DNA of 64,000 bases from DATFBY01 sp035253585 (GCA_035253585.1 DATFBY010000008.1:61225-125224), one strand, 5' to 3'; counted from the stretch's first letter, positions 52,115 through 61,321 are shown. Numbers and translations are program-made. The notes: generated from the sequence alone by a model not told the origin.

Positions 52115-54800
52115 GTGCTTCGACCGGATCGATGCGCGTCGCGCGACGCGCCGGTACCCAGCTCGCGGCGATGGCGGTGACGGCGAGGACGAGCGCGATC
52201 GACGCGTAGGTGATGGGATCCATCGGGCTCACTTCGAAGAGCTGCGAGCGCAACACCGACGACGCCGCGAATGCGCCGCCCAGGCCGATGACGAGCCCGA
52301 TGATCGTGAGCACGAGTCCCTGTCCGAGCACCATGCGCCGGACGTCGGTTCCTCGCGCGCCTAACGCGAGGCGGATGCCGATCTCGCGCGTGCGCTGGCT
52401 GACGCCATAAGCGATGACGCCATAAAGGCCGACCGCTGCCAGCACGAAGGCCGACGCCGCGAAGAATCCGACGATGAGCAATGCGAATCGCCGTTGGGAG
52501 AGCGACCAGCTCAGGATCTGCTCCATCGTGTTCGCCTTGTTGAGCGCGAGGGTTGGATCGACTGCTTTCAGCTCGCGTCGCAGCGCCGGGGCGAGTGCCG
52601 TGGGATCGCTGCTCGCGGTGCGGACCGTCACCACGGTACCCGGAACCGGAAACTGTGCGAATGGAAGATAGATCATGGGATTCACGTCGTCGGTGAGCGA
52701 CGCTTCCCGAATGTCTCCCACGACGCCGACGACGGTCCACGGTATCGAGTCGAACACCATCAGCTGCTGTCCAATCGGATCTTCATTCTTCCAATACTTG
52801 TCGACCGCGGCGCGACTGATGACCACGACCAGCGGCGCCTCGGCGCGATCGCGCGGCTCGAATCCACGTCCGCGAAGCAGTGGGATGCCGAGCGCACGGA
52901 AATAGCCCGGCGTCACCATGACGTAGTTCGCGCGCGGCCGTGCGTCCATCGGCGGTAGTGGACGTCCGACCACGGTGAACGTCGTAGACTCCCAGCCGCC
53001 GGTGAGCGGCAACGTGGATGTCCCTCCAGCGGCCTCGACGCCCGGAAGCGCGCTGACGCGCTCGAGGAACGGCTCGACCACCGCGTTCCAGCCGGCCTGC
53101 TGTTCGCGGAAGCCGAGCTCCGGACTGCGGCGCAGCCCGAGTCCAGCCGCCATCACACCCTCGGGGCGGAAACCGGGGTCGATTCGCTGCATCCGCACGA
53201 AGCTCTGCGTCAGGAGCGCGGCCCCGACCAGGAGCACCAGCGATACGGCAACCTCGACGACGATGAACGCCGCGCGGGCCCGTGTGCGCACGGCGCTCCC
53301 TCGCCCGCCTTCGCGCAGTGCGCCCGACACACCGCCCCGCGCCGCGTGCACTGCCGCCAGCAAGCCGAACGCGGTGCCGGCCACCAAGGCGAGGAGAAGC
53401 GTGACACCGATGACGCGTGCGTCCACGGAGATGTCCGCGAGCCGCGGCAAGCCGGCCGGTGCCAGCGCCAGTAGCCAGTTCTTGAGGAGAATTGCGAGGC
53501 CGACGCCCATCAAACCCCCGACGAGCGCCAGCAGCACGTTCTCGGTGATCAGCTGCCTAACGAGTCGTCCTCGGCCCGCGCCCAACGCGGCGCGGATTGC
53601 CAGCTCGCGGCGGCGCGCGGTGGTGCGCGCCACGAGTAGGTTGGAGACGTTGGCGCAGGCGATGAGCAGCACCAGGCCGACCGCGGACAGCAGAAGAAGC
53701 AATCCCGCGCGCACCGAATGGACCGATTGATCTCGCATGTCGACGACGGTTGCGCCGAACCGGAGATCTCTTGCGCCGTTCTCATCGCCGATCTGACGCA
53801 TGAGCGACGCCACCTCTTTCGTCGCCTGCTCGGTCGTCACACCCGGCTTGAGCAATCCGGCGACGACGAGATCCCAGGTGTTGCGATCACGCAGCCGTTG
53901 CTCACCGAATGCCAGCGGCGCCCAGATTTCGGTGCTGGGCGGGAGCTGAAAGCCCGCCGGAAGCTCGGCGCCCCGAGGAAACGTGAAGCCAGGCGGCATG
54001 ATCCCGACGACCGTCGTGCGCTCGCCGTTGATCGTGATCTGTCGTCCGACAACCGACCGGTCACCACCATATCGGCGCCGCCAGAAGCCGTGGCCCAGTA
54101 AAACGACGGGTGCGGCGTTGGGCCGATCATCGTCAGGGGCGAACGAGCGGCCGGCGATGGGCGCGACTCCGAGGATCTTGAAGATGTCCGGCGACACGCG
54201 CGCGCCGTTCACCTGTTCCGGCTCATCCGCGTCGCCAATGATGAATGCCCAGCTGCGGAACGCCGCTAGCATTTCGAACGAGCGCGCGCGATCGCGAAGG
54301 TCGATGAAGTTGGCGGGGCCGAAGGGGAGCTCACCCTTGTCCTCACCCCCGAAGCGAGCCGTCGTCCACACGAGCGCGAGCCGATCGTGATTCGGGTAGG
54401 GCAGCGGTCGCAGGAGCACGCCATCGACCACCGAAAAGATCGCCGTGGTAGCGCCGATGCCTAACGCGAAGGTCAGCAGCGCGGCGGCCGAGAAGAGACG
54501 ATGCGCCGCCATGGTGCGTAGTGCGAAGCGGACATCGTGTGCCAACGTCTCCCAGAATTCGTTTCGCTCGTTGCGGCCGAGTCGGCGGCGGTCGATCGCC
54601 GAAAGCTCGCTGCGCGCGTCGCGAAGGTCGCCGAACTCACGGAGCGCGGTGGCGCGCGCCGTCTCGCGCGCCATACCGCCGGCGACGAGTGCCTCGATGC
54701 GTGTCTCGAGGTGGAAGGCGAGCTCATCGTCGACATCGCGCTCGACGGAGCGTGGCCGTGAGACCCGGAAGATGCGGCGGAGACCTTCGAATCGGCTCAT
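52101..54800 (-). CDS. ADOP/MacB-like duplicated permease, pair 4
   Basis: An 899-residue permease from ATG 54800 (MSRFEGLRRIFRVSRPR), overlapping the PadR stop (ATGA). N-terminal domain VERDVDDELAFHLETRIEAL; first helix LTFALGIGATTAIFSVVD; central bundle AVGLVLLIACANVSNLLVAR; end RRATRIDPVEALRQD. The frame to 55355 runs over PadR and is rejected. VRQL and ALGIG positions both carry the CGTTAGGC octamer. Its 3' end overlaps the convergent SDR gene. Substrate unknown. Confidence 0.9.
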   Translation of the reverse strand: MSRFEGLRRIFRVSRPRSVERDVDDELAFHLETRIEALVAGGMARETARATALREFGDLRDARSELSAIDRRRLGRNERNEFWETLAHDVRFALRTMAAHRLFSAAALLTFALGIGATTAIFSVVDGVLLRPLPYPNHDRLALVWTTARFGGEDKGELPFGPANFIDLRDRARSFEMLAAFRSWAFIIGDADEPEQVNGARVSPDIFKILGVAPIAGRSFAPDDDRPNAAPVVLLGHGFWRRRYGGDRSVVGRQITINGERTTVVGIMPPGFTFPRGAELPAGFQLPPSTEIWAPLAFGEQRLRDRNTWDLVVAGLLKPGVTTEQATKEVASLMRQIGDENGARDLRFGATVVDMRDQSVHSVRAGLLLLLSAVGLVLLIACANVSNLLVARTTARRRELAIRAALGAGRGRLVRQLITENVLLALVGGLMGVGLAILLKNWLLALAPAGLPRLADISVDARVIGVTLLLALVAGTAFGLLAAVHAARGGVSGALREGGRGSAVRTRARAAFIVVEVAVSLVLLVGAALLTQSFVRMQRIDPGFRPEGVMAAGLGLRRSPELGFREQQAGWNAVVEPFLERVSALPGVEAAGGTSTLPLTGGWESTTFTVVGRPLPPMDARPRANYVMVTPGYFRALGIPLLRGRGFEPRDRAEAPLVVVISRAAVDKYWKNEDPIGQQLMVFDSIPWTVVGVVGDIREASLTDDVNPMIYLPFAQFPVPGTVVTVRTASSDPTALAPALRRELKAVDPTLALNKANTMEQILSWSLSQRRFALLIVGFFAASAFVLAAVGLYGVIAYGVSQRTREIGIRLALGARGTDVRRMVLGQGLVLTIIGLVIGLGGAFAASSVLRSQLFEVSPMDPITYASIALVLAVTAIAASWVPARRATRIDPVEALRQD

Positions 54801-55144
54801 GCGGACGCCTCCCGAGCGCGCAGCACCTTGAAGACCGCTTCGGCGTACGCGGCCCAGTGGGAGGTTTTTGCGCGAAGCTGTTGTCGTCCCTTCGGTGTGA
54901 GCTGGTAGAACTTGGCGCGCCGGTTGTTCTCCGAGAGTCCCCACTCGGACTCGATCCATCCGCGTTCTTCCATGCGGTGGAGGGCGACGTAGAGCGCGCG
55001 GTCCTCGACCTGGAGCGCTTCGTCGCTGGTTTCGTGGATCCAGCGGGCAACGGCGTATCCATGTCGTGGTCCCCAGGCCAGTGCCTTGAGGACGAGGACA
55101 TCGAGGGTGCCATGCAGGAGGCCGAGCTCGTCGGTAGCGGGCAT
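54797..55144 (-). CDS. PadR family regulator, pair 4
   Basis: A 115-residue regulator starting MPATDELGLLHGTLDVLVLK. GGGGAG lies before the ATG. Winged-helix blocks: LAWGPRHGYAVARWIHETS, VEDRALYVALHRMEERGWIE and RAKFYQLTPKGR. It is coupled to ADOP 4 by a four-base overlap and is divergent from PadR 5, 242 bases away. A long dyad overlaps its leader. Confidence 0.88.
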   Translation of the reverse strand: MPATDELGLLHGTLDVLVLKALAWGPRHGYAVARWIHETSDEALQVEDRALYVALHRMEERGWIESEWGLSENNRRAKFYQLTPKGRQQLRAKTSHWAAYAEAVFKVLRAREASA

Positions 55145-55150
55145 GCTTTT

Positions 55151-55186
55151 CTCCCCGGAATCGGTTCCCGGAATAGCTCCGGGGAG
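55151..55186 (-). promoter_or_regulatory. Long inverted repeat over the PadR 4 leader
   Basis: CTCCCCGGA (55151-55159) and TCCGGGGAG (55178-55186) are perfect inverted copies with 18 bases between. A nested GGAA-TCGG-TTCC dyad lies inside. The left arm includes the ribosome site of PadR 4. It may be a PadR operator or a leader hairpin controlling translation. Confidence 0.5.
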
Positions 55187-55257
55187 AGTATGGCGCGGGC
55201 AAAGGGACGTCAAGAGACCGAAAGAGAATAGGGATTAGGGCGTGAGGACTACAAAAC

Positions 55258-55292
55258 AAAGGAGCTCGAGGCGACAACCTTCGAGCTCCTTT
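55258..55292. terminator. Strong hairpin between divergent PadR genes
   Basis: AAAGGAGCTCGA (55258-55269) and TCGAGCTCCTTT (55281-55292) are exact inverted copies with an 11-base loop. On the minus strand a T-rich stretch (TTTGTTTTG) follows, as in intrinsic terminators. No annotated gene ends here, so it may insulate the two divergent promoters or end a small RNA. Strand of action uncertain. Confidence 0.5.
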
Positions 55293-55329
55293 CCATCCAA
55301 ATCCCCTTTCTTGAGCACTCGCCCTCCCC

Positions 55330-55365
55330 TTGACATTCGATGTATCCGGCCGCACCTATACATCG
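55330..55365 (+). promoter_or_regulatory. PadR 5 promoter with perfect operator dyad
   Basis: TTGACA (55330-55335) is a consensus -35. CGATGTAT (55338-55345) and ATACATCG (55358-55365) form a perfect inverted repeat with 12 bases between, lying where spacer and -10 should be. The ATGT...ACAT arrangement agrees with known PadR boxes. Autorepression of pair 5 is likely. Confidence 0.7.
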
Positions 55366-55386
55366 ACTGTCGATGGGAGAGACCTG

Positions 55387-55731
55387 ATGCCGCGGCAACC
55401 GATCGATCTACTCCAGGGTACGCTCGATCTACTCATCCTGAAGACGCTGAGCTGGGGACCCGCCCACGGGTACGCCATCGCGCGTTGGATCGAACAGCTC
55501 ACCGGCGAAGTCCTCCAGGTCGGGGAGGGCTCGCTCTACCCCGCGCTGCACCGGCTCGAAGAGCGCGACTGGATCCAGGCCGAATGGCGTGCGTCGGAGA
55601 ACAACCGCCGCGCGAAGTTCTATCGCCTCACCACGCAGGGCCGCGCCCAGCTCCGCAACGAAAGCGACAGCTGGGCGCGGTTCGTCGACGCCGTGAGCAA
55701 GGTGCTCCGCGCCACCGAACAACCTGCCTAA
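55387..55731 (+). CDS. PadR family regulator, pair 5
   Basis: A 114-residue regulator starting MPRQPIDLLQGTLDLLILKT. GGGAGAG before ATG 55387 fixes the start. Blocks: LSWGPAHGYAIARWIEQLT, VGEGSLYPALHRLEERDWIQ and RAKFYRLTTQGR. It lies 12 bases before ADOP 5 and is controlled, probably by itself, from the CGATGTAT dyad upstream. Confidence 0.89.
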   Translation: MPRQPIDLLQGTLDLLILKTLSWGPAHGYAIARWIEQLTGEVLQVGEGSLYPALHRLEERDWIQAEWRASENNRRAKFYRLTTQGRAQLRNESDSWARFVDAVSKVLRATEQPA

Positions 55732-55743
55732 TCAGCGCCGGCG

Positions 55744-58407
55744 ATGAGCGCCTCCGGGGCTTGGGCGCGCTACCTCCGTCTTCTTCGTCCCGATCAGCGC
55801 GCGGACGTGGACGACGAGCTCTCGTTTCATCTGACGATGCGCCAGCGCGAGCTCGAGGCGCGCGGTTGGTCCCCCGGTGCGGCACGCGCCGAGGCCGAGC
55901 GCATCTTCGGCGACGTCGACAGCATTACGCGGCAGTGCCTGACAATCGACCAGCGACGACAGCGGCGCCGCGCGCGCCGCGAGGAGTTTTTCGACATGTG
56001 GCATGACGTGCGGGTAGCCGGTCGCTCTCTCCGGCGCACTGTCGGCTTCACCGCGGTGGCGATCATCTGCATCGCACTCGGTGTCGCCGTCACCACCACG
56101 ATCTTCAGCGCGGTGAATGGCATCCTTCTGCGCCCGCTGCCATACCCGAATGCCGACCGCGTCGCGGCGCTGTATGCGGCCATTCCGGCCGAGAACGTTC
56201 GTGGCGTCAACATCTCCTATCCCGACTACGTCTCCTGGCGCGAGACGAACCGGACCTTCGAGTCGCTCGGGATCTGGACGTGGACGACGCACACGCTCTC
56301 GGGTGCAGCGGAAGCCGAGCGTGTCGATGGCGCGCAGATCTCCCCCGAAGTGCTCACGATACTCGGGACGCGGCCGCTCATCGGCCGCGTGTTCACGCCG
56401 GAGGAGGGGCCGCGCAGTGGCGCGCGCGTGATCCTCCTCGGTCATGACCTCTGGAGGCGCCGCTACGGCGGCGACCGCGGCATCGTCGGTCGGTCCATCA
56501 CAGTCGACGCTCAGCCGTACACCGTCGTCGGCGTCATGCCTGAGAATTTCAGTTTTCCGGAGCGCGGCCAGGTGTGGGTGCCGTTCGAGCTCGAGGAGTG
56601 GGGCGAAGGTCGCGATAACCGCGGTTATGCCGGCGCGATCGGGCTGCTGAAGCAGGGCGTCACGATCGAGCAAGCGAATGCGGATCTGGAGCGTGTGTCC
56701 TTGCAGCTTCAGAAGGAATTCTCGGCCGAGAATTTCGGCTGGACCGTCGAAGCGACCTCGCTGCGCGAGGACCTGGTCGGCGACCTGCGCCGGCCGCTGT
56801 TGATCTTCCTCGGTGCGGTTGGGCTGGTGCTCCTGATCGCCTGTGCCAACGTCGCCAACCTCCTCCTCGCCCGTGGTGCCACGCGGCAACGCGAGATCGC
56901 CGTGCGGGTCGCGCTGGGCGCCGGCCGAGGCCGCGTCGTTAGGCAGGTGCTCGTCGAGAGTCTGTTGCTGGCGGCCGCGGGAGGGATCGTTGGAGCGCTG
57001 CTCGCGCGATACGGCGTCCAGCTGCTCCGATTCGCGTTTCCCAACGACCCGCCTTTCTACATCTCCCTCCGGCTCGACACGACGGCACTGCTCTTCGCGC
57101 TGCTCGTTTCGACGGTGGCCGGCATCCTCGCGGGGCTGATTCCGTCGCTTCGTGCCACGAGCGTCGATCTCACGTCATCCCTGCGTGAAGGTGGTCGCGG
57201 CGAGGCAGGTGGACGTCGCGGCGCTCGAGCGCGAAGCGCGTTGGTGGTGGCCGAGATCGCGCTGGCCGTCGTGCTCGTCGTCACCGCCACGCTGCTGCTG
57301 CGCAGCTATCGCGCGCTCCTCGACACCGACCTCGGATTTCAGCCTCACGGCGTGCTGACCGCGCGCGTGTCGCTGCCGCCGGTGCGATACGATTCCGCGG
57401 CGCGCCGCATCGTGTTCTGGGAGCAGCTGACGAGCCGGCTCCGCGCTCATCCGGATGTCGAAACGGTCGGATCAGCGAGAGGAACGCCGTTCAGCGGCTG
57501 GAACGTACAAGCGTCGTTCAGCATCGAGGGCCGGCCCGCGCGCGCGCAAGGCGACGAGCTCGTGGTGCACTATCAATGGGTGGGGCCCGACTACTTCAAG
57601 GCGATCGGCGTTCCTCTTCTCCGGGGACGCATGCTCACCGCCGCCGATCGCGACACGTCCATCCACCTGGGAGTTATCAACGATGTGCTCGCCAGGCGCG
57701 AGTTTCCGAACGAGGACCCGATCGGAAAGCGATTGAAGCAAGGTGGCGTCGACTCCAAGGAGCCGTGGATCACCATCGTCGGCGTCGTTGGCGAATTCCG
57801 TCATTACCGGCTCCCGGAACCGATGTCGCCTGCCGTTTATTTCCCATTGTACGCCCAGCCGACCTACACGCAGGCGCTCGCCATCCGGACGCGCCGCGGC
57901 GATCCCGGCGACCTTGCGCCATTCGTGCGCGAGACGCTGCGCTCGCTCGACCCGGAAGTTCCCGCTTATGAGGTGCGAACGCTCGATCAGATCGTCGCTC
58001 GTTCGCTCTGGCAGCAGCGGCTGCAGAGTCAGGTCCTCGGCACCTTCGCTTCGCTCGCCCTGCTGCTGGCGGCTGCCGGAATCTACGGAGTGATCTCCTA
58101 CGCCGTCGCGCAGCGGACCCGAGAAGTCGGCGTGCGCGTGGCGCTGGGAGCCACGTGGCGGGATGTCGTCAGCCTGGTGATGGGACAGGCGGCGCGCCTT
58201 GCGTTGTTAGGCGTCGTGATCGGGCTCGCCGGCGCGCTGTTCGCAACCCGGCTCTTGAAGTCGCTCCTCTACGAGGTGAGAACGACCGATCCCCTCTCGC
58301 TCGCCAGCGCGCCACTCATCCTGGCCGTCGTTGCGCTCCTCGCCGCGCTCTTGCCCGCGCTTCGTGCGACTCGAGTCGATCCGTCGACAGCGATGCGCAC
58401 CGAGTAG
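55744..58407 (+). CDS. ADOP/MacB-like duplicated permease, pair 5
   Basis: An 887-residue permease. N-terminal domain RADVDDELSFHLTMRQRELE; first helix CIALGVAVTTTIFSAVNGIL (slightly different from the LGIGATTAIF of the others); central bundle AVGLVLLIACANVANLLLAR; last helices end LRATRVDPSTAMRTE. Its TAG stop (58405-58407) directly abuts the stop of the convergent molybdenum-enzyme gene with no spacer. Substrate unknown; no ATPase is adjacent. Confidence 0.9.
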   Translation: MSASGAWARYLRLLRPDQRADVDDELSFHLTMRQRELEARGWSPGAARAEAERIFGDVDSITRQCLTIDQRRQRRRARREEFFDMWHDVRVAGRSLRRTVGFTAVAIICIALGVAVTTTIFSAVNGILLRPLPYPNADRVAALYAAIPAENVRGVNISYPDYVSWRETNRTFESLGIWTWTTHTLSGAAEAERVDGAQISPEVLTILGTRPLIGRVFTPEEGPRSGARVILLGHDLWRRRYGGDRGIVGRSITVDAQPYTVVGVMPENFSFPERGQVWVPFELEEWGEGRDNRGYAGAIGLLKQGVTIEQANADLERVSLQLQKEFSAENFGWTVEATSLREDLVGDLRRPLLIFLGAVGLVLLIACANVANLLLARGATRQREIAVRVALGAGRGRVVRQVLVESLLLAAAGGIVGALLARYGVQLLRFAFPNDPPFYISLRLDTTALLFALLVSTVAGILAGLIPSLRATSVDLTSSLREGGRGEAGGRRGARARSALVVAEIALAVVLVVTATLLLRSYRALLDTDLGFQPHGVLTARVSLPPVRYDSAARRIVFWEQLTSRLRAHPDVETVGSARGTPFSGWNVQASFSIEGRPARAQGDELVVHYQWVGPDYFKAIGVPLLRGRMLTAADRDTSIHLGVINDVLARREFPNEDPIGKRLKQGGVDSKEPWITIVGVVGEFRHYRLPEPMSPAVYFPLYAQPTYTQALAIRTRRGDPGDLAPFVRETLRSLDPEVPAYEVRTLDQIVARSLWQQRLQSQVLGTFASLALLLAAAGIYGVISYAVAQRTREVGVRVALGATWRDVVSLVMGQAARLALLGVVIGLAGALFATRLLKSLLYEVRTTDPLSLASAPLILAVVALLAALLPALRATRVDPSTAMRTE

Positions 58408-60585
58408 TCAGCCTGACGAGCTCAGACGCACCGGAAGCCGCCGCACGCGCCGGCCGGTGGCGGCAAAGATCGCGTTCGTCACCGCCGGCATGATCGGCGG
58501 AACCGGTGGCTCGCCGACGCCGGTTGGCGCTTCGGCGCTCGGCACGATGTGCACGTCCACCACCGGCATTTCGGCGAAGCGCAGTAGCTGATACTCGTGA
58601 AAGTTTCCCTGGCGCACGCGTCCGCGCTCGGCGGTAATCTCTTCGTGGAGCGCGGCGCTGAGGCCCCACGCAACACCGCCTTCCACCTGCGCGGCGACGA
58701 TGGAGGGGTTCACCACCTGTCCGCAGTCGAAAGCGACCGTGACGCGATCGACACGAACCTCATCGCCGGTGACGGTCACCTCCGCGACCTCGGCGACCAT
58801 CGTTCCACCATAATCGTTGATGGCGACGCCGCGCCCGCGCCCGCGCGGCAACGGCTTTCCCCACCCCGATCGCTCCGCCGCGATCTCCAGTACGCGCGCG
58901 AGTCGAGGTGAATCGTCGATCAAGCGACGCCGATAGTCGAGCGGATCGGCCTTCGCGTGATGCGCCAGCTCGTCGATGAAACTTTCGGTGGCAAACGTGT
59001 TCTGCGTGTGGGCGACACCGCGCCACCAGCCGAGCGCTATCGGAGACGGAGCGTACACGAACTCCAGTGAATGGTTTGGGATCGCGTAAGGGACGCCTGC
59101 GCCATAGATCTCGTCTTCGTACAGTTTGTCCCGTGCCTCAGGGTTGTAGAACGCCCTAGTGGATGGACCGACGAGCCGGTGTCGCCAGGCGATCGGTCGA
59201 CCGGACGAGTCGAGCGCAGCTGTTAGGCGCTGCACGCCGGCGGGCCGATAGAAGTCATGGCGTACGTCGTCCTCTCGTGTCCACACCACCTGCACCGGGA
59301 CGCCCGCCGCCTTGGAGAGCTGGACCGCCTCGATGACGAAGTCGGGATTGATGCGGCGGCCGAATCCGCCGCCCATGAATGTGACGTTGATGTCGACGTT
59401 GCGTGGCTCCACGCCCGCTTGGTTGGCCGCGGCGCCGATCGCCCACATCGGATATTGTGTCGGCGCCCAGATCTCGCACCGGCCATCGTGCACGTGCGCG
59501 GTGCAGTTCGCGGGCTCCATCGTGGCGTGCGCCAGATACGGTTGCTCGTATGTCGCTTCGAACGTGCGCGTGGCGCTCTGCAGGATGCCGGCGACGTCGC
59601 CTTTCGCGCTTACCGGAGTGAATTCTTGCGCGCCGGCGAGTGAGAGACATTTGGCGCGGTACGGCTCGCTGGCGAAGTCGTTCTCCGCATCAGCCCATTG
59701 TACCGCGAGTGCTCGACGTCCGCGCATCGCCGCATACGTGTCATCGGCCAGCACTGCCACGCGCGCGGGAAGCTTCGCGCGTGTATGAGGCTCGAGGGCA
59801 ATTACTCGTCGCACACCCGGCACGGCACGCGCCGCCGACTCGTCGTATCGGGCGATCTTCGCGGTCAGCGTCGGACCGCGTTCCACCGCGGCGACGAGCA
59901 TGCCGGGAACTCGCACGTCGAGTCCGTACTTCGCGGCGCCGTTCACCTTGAGCGGCGCATCGAGTCGAGAGGTTGCGCGACCGATCAGGCGAAAGTTCTT
60001 GGGGTCCTTGAGCGGAACCTTCTCCATGTCCGGCACCGGCATTGTCGCCGCTTCGGCGACCAGATCGCCATAAGCCACGCGACGGCCGGACGCGCTGTGC
60101 AGTACTTCGCCATCTTTCGTGGTGCACTCCGACTCCTTGACCGCCCAACGCTTCGCAGCGGCTCCTACGAGCATCAGTCGCGCGGCGGCGCCCGCTCGGC
60201 GCATCGGAAGCCAAGCGGACTTGATGGAGTCGCTTCCACCGGTGTTTGGGTCGCCGAAACGACTGCGTATCGGCGCGCGCTCGACCTTGATGTGGCGCCA
60301 GTCGGCATCGAGCTCCTCCGCCACCAGCATCGGCAGCGCGGTCCAGACGCCCTGCCCCATCTCCGACTTGTAGCAGTGGAAGGTGATCGTCCCATCCTGA
60401 TCGATCCGCAGCCAGGCGTTGGGCTCGAATGGCGCCACGCTCGGCGAGCCGCCTGACGGCGTACTCGTTAGGCGCTCGAGTGGCCGCGCGACGCCGGGGA
60501 GCCAGAATCCGACGAGCAGCGCCGCACCCGCACCGGCGCCGGTGGCAACGAAGTCCCGCCGAGTGACATCGGTGGGCGCGCTCAT
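58408..60585 (-). CDS. Molybdenum hydroxylase large subunit (isoquinoline oxidoreductase/aldehyde dehydrogenase type), Tat-exported
   Basis: A 725-residue protein from ATG 60585. A twin-arginine signal is present (TRRDFVATGAGAGAALLVGF). Domains match the IorB-like xanthine dehydrogenase family: CYKSEMGQGVWTALPMLVAE near the start, FMGGGFGRRINPDFV for cofactor binding, and APTGVGEPPVPPIMPAVTNA with the catalytic glutamate region (GVGEP). It oxidises an aldehyde or N-heterocycle in the periplasm using a molybdopterin cofactor. It is coupled to the iron-sulfur subunit (ATGA, 60582-60585). Confidence 0.88.
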   Translation of the reverse strand: MSAPTDVTRRDFVATGAGAGAALLVGFWLPGVARPLERLTSTPSGGSPSVAPFEPNAWLRIDQDGTITFHCYKSEMGQGVWTALPMLVAEELDADWRHIKVERAPIRSRFGDPNTGGSDSIKSAWLPMRRAGAAARLMLVGAAAKRWAVKESECTTKDGEVLHSASGRRVAYGDLVAEAATMPVPDMEKVPLKDPKNFRLIGRATSRLDAPLKVNGAAKYGLDVRVPGMLVAAVERGPTLTAKIARYDESAARAVPGVRRVIALEPHTRAKLPARVAVLADDTYAAMRGRRALAVQWADAENDFASEPYRAKCLSLAGAQEFTPVSAKGDVAGILQSATRTFEATYEQPYLAHATMEPANCTAHVHDGRCEIWAPTQYPMWAIGAAANQAGVEPRNVDINVTFMGGGFGRRINPDFVIEAVQLSKAAGVPVQVVWTREDDVRHDFYRPAGVQRLTAALDSSGRPIAWRHRLVGPSTRAFYNPEARDKLYEDEIYGAGVPYAIPNHSLEFVYAPSPIALGWWRGVAHTQNTFATESFIDELAHHAKADPLDYRRRLIDDSPRLARVLEIAAERSGWGKPLPRGRGRGVAINDYGGTMVAEVAEVTVTGDEVRVDRVTVAFDCGQVVNPSIVAAQVEGGVAWGLSAALHEEITAERGRVRQGNFHEYQLLRFAEMPVVDVHIVPSAEAPTGVGEPPVPPIMPAVTNAIFAATGRRVRRLPVRLSSSG

Positions 60586-61058
60586 GCCTCCGCCGCGACG
60601 GCGCGATGTATCGCGCGACGGATGCGCTGATACGTGCCGCATCGGCAGAGGTTTCCATTCATCGCCTGATCGATCTGCGCATCCGTGGGCCGCGGCGTTT
60701 TGGCCAGGAGCGCCGCGGCGGACATGAGCTGTCCGCTCTGGCAGTAACCGCACTGCGGCACGTCTTCGGCGATCCACGCCGCTTGCAGTCGCCGGCCGAC
60801 AGGCTGCTCGGATAGTGCTTCGATCGTGGTGATGCGTTTGCCTGCCGCCGCGGCAACTGGAGTCATGCACGATCGAATCGGCTGTCCGTCGAGGTGCACC
60901 GTGCAGGCGCCGCACTGAGCCACGCCACAGCCGAACTTGGTTCCGGTGAGCGCGAGCGCATCGCGGAGAACCCAAAGGAGCGGAGTGTCGCTCGGCACAC
61001 GGACGACCCGGCGCGCCCCGTTGACGGTGAGGGTGATCTCGTCAGGCTGCATGGGCAT
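60582..61058 (-). CDS. Molybdenum hydroxylase [2Fe-2S] subunit (IorA/CoxS-like)
   Basis: A 158-residue protein. The plant-type cluster is CGVAQCGACTVHLDG with a later Cys in IRSCMTP, and the second cluster CGYCQSGQ with CRCGTYQRIRRA. These eight cysteines are all present, as in IorA/CoxS small subunits. No signal peptide, consistent with export as a folded complex on the Tat signal of the partner. Starts at 61058 or 61052 are both possible. A cytochrome electron acceptor is not visible nearby. Confidence 0.9.
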   Translation of the reverse strand: MPMQPDEITLTVNGARRVVRVPSDTPLLWVLRDALALTGTKFGCGVAQCGACTVHLDGQPIRSCMTPVAAAAGKRITTIEALSEQPVGRRLQAAWIAEDVPQCGYCQSGQLMSAAALLAKTPRPTDAQIDQAMNGNLCRCGTYQRIRRAIHRAVAAEA

Positions 61059-61321
61059 CTCAGTTCGAAGGAAGCGCCTGGGATAGCTGTGCATCCGACT
61101 ATGAACTGGTCCCTGGAAGCGGTCAACGTCGCCTCCCCGACAATTTGCGCATCGCTGACGAAGTCAGACGCGGTGTGCTTCGAGTCACGGATCGCCGCGA
61201 AGGCCGGCCACCGACGCTCACCACGGAATCGTGGCGCTTCACCACGCGTCGCACCGGCTCCGTCACCGAGATCGTGTGATCGATCTAGCCGGTGAACGTC
61301 TGTCCACACTCGCCGGAATGA

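Noticed and set aside
52101..55355. A 1084-residue permease gene
   Set aside because: The N-terminal extension runs over the PadR 4 gene in another frame; ADOP start at 54800 matches paralogues and overlaps PadR by ATGA.
58408..60975. A longer 855-residue molybdenum hydroxylase
   Set aside because: The extension overlaps the iron-sulfur subunit gene and lacks homology; ATG 60585 gives a Tat signal.
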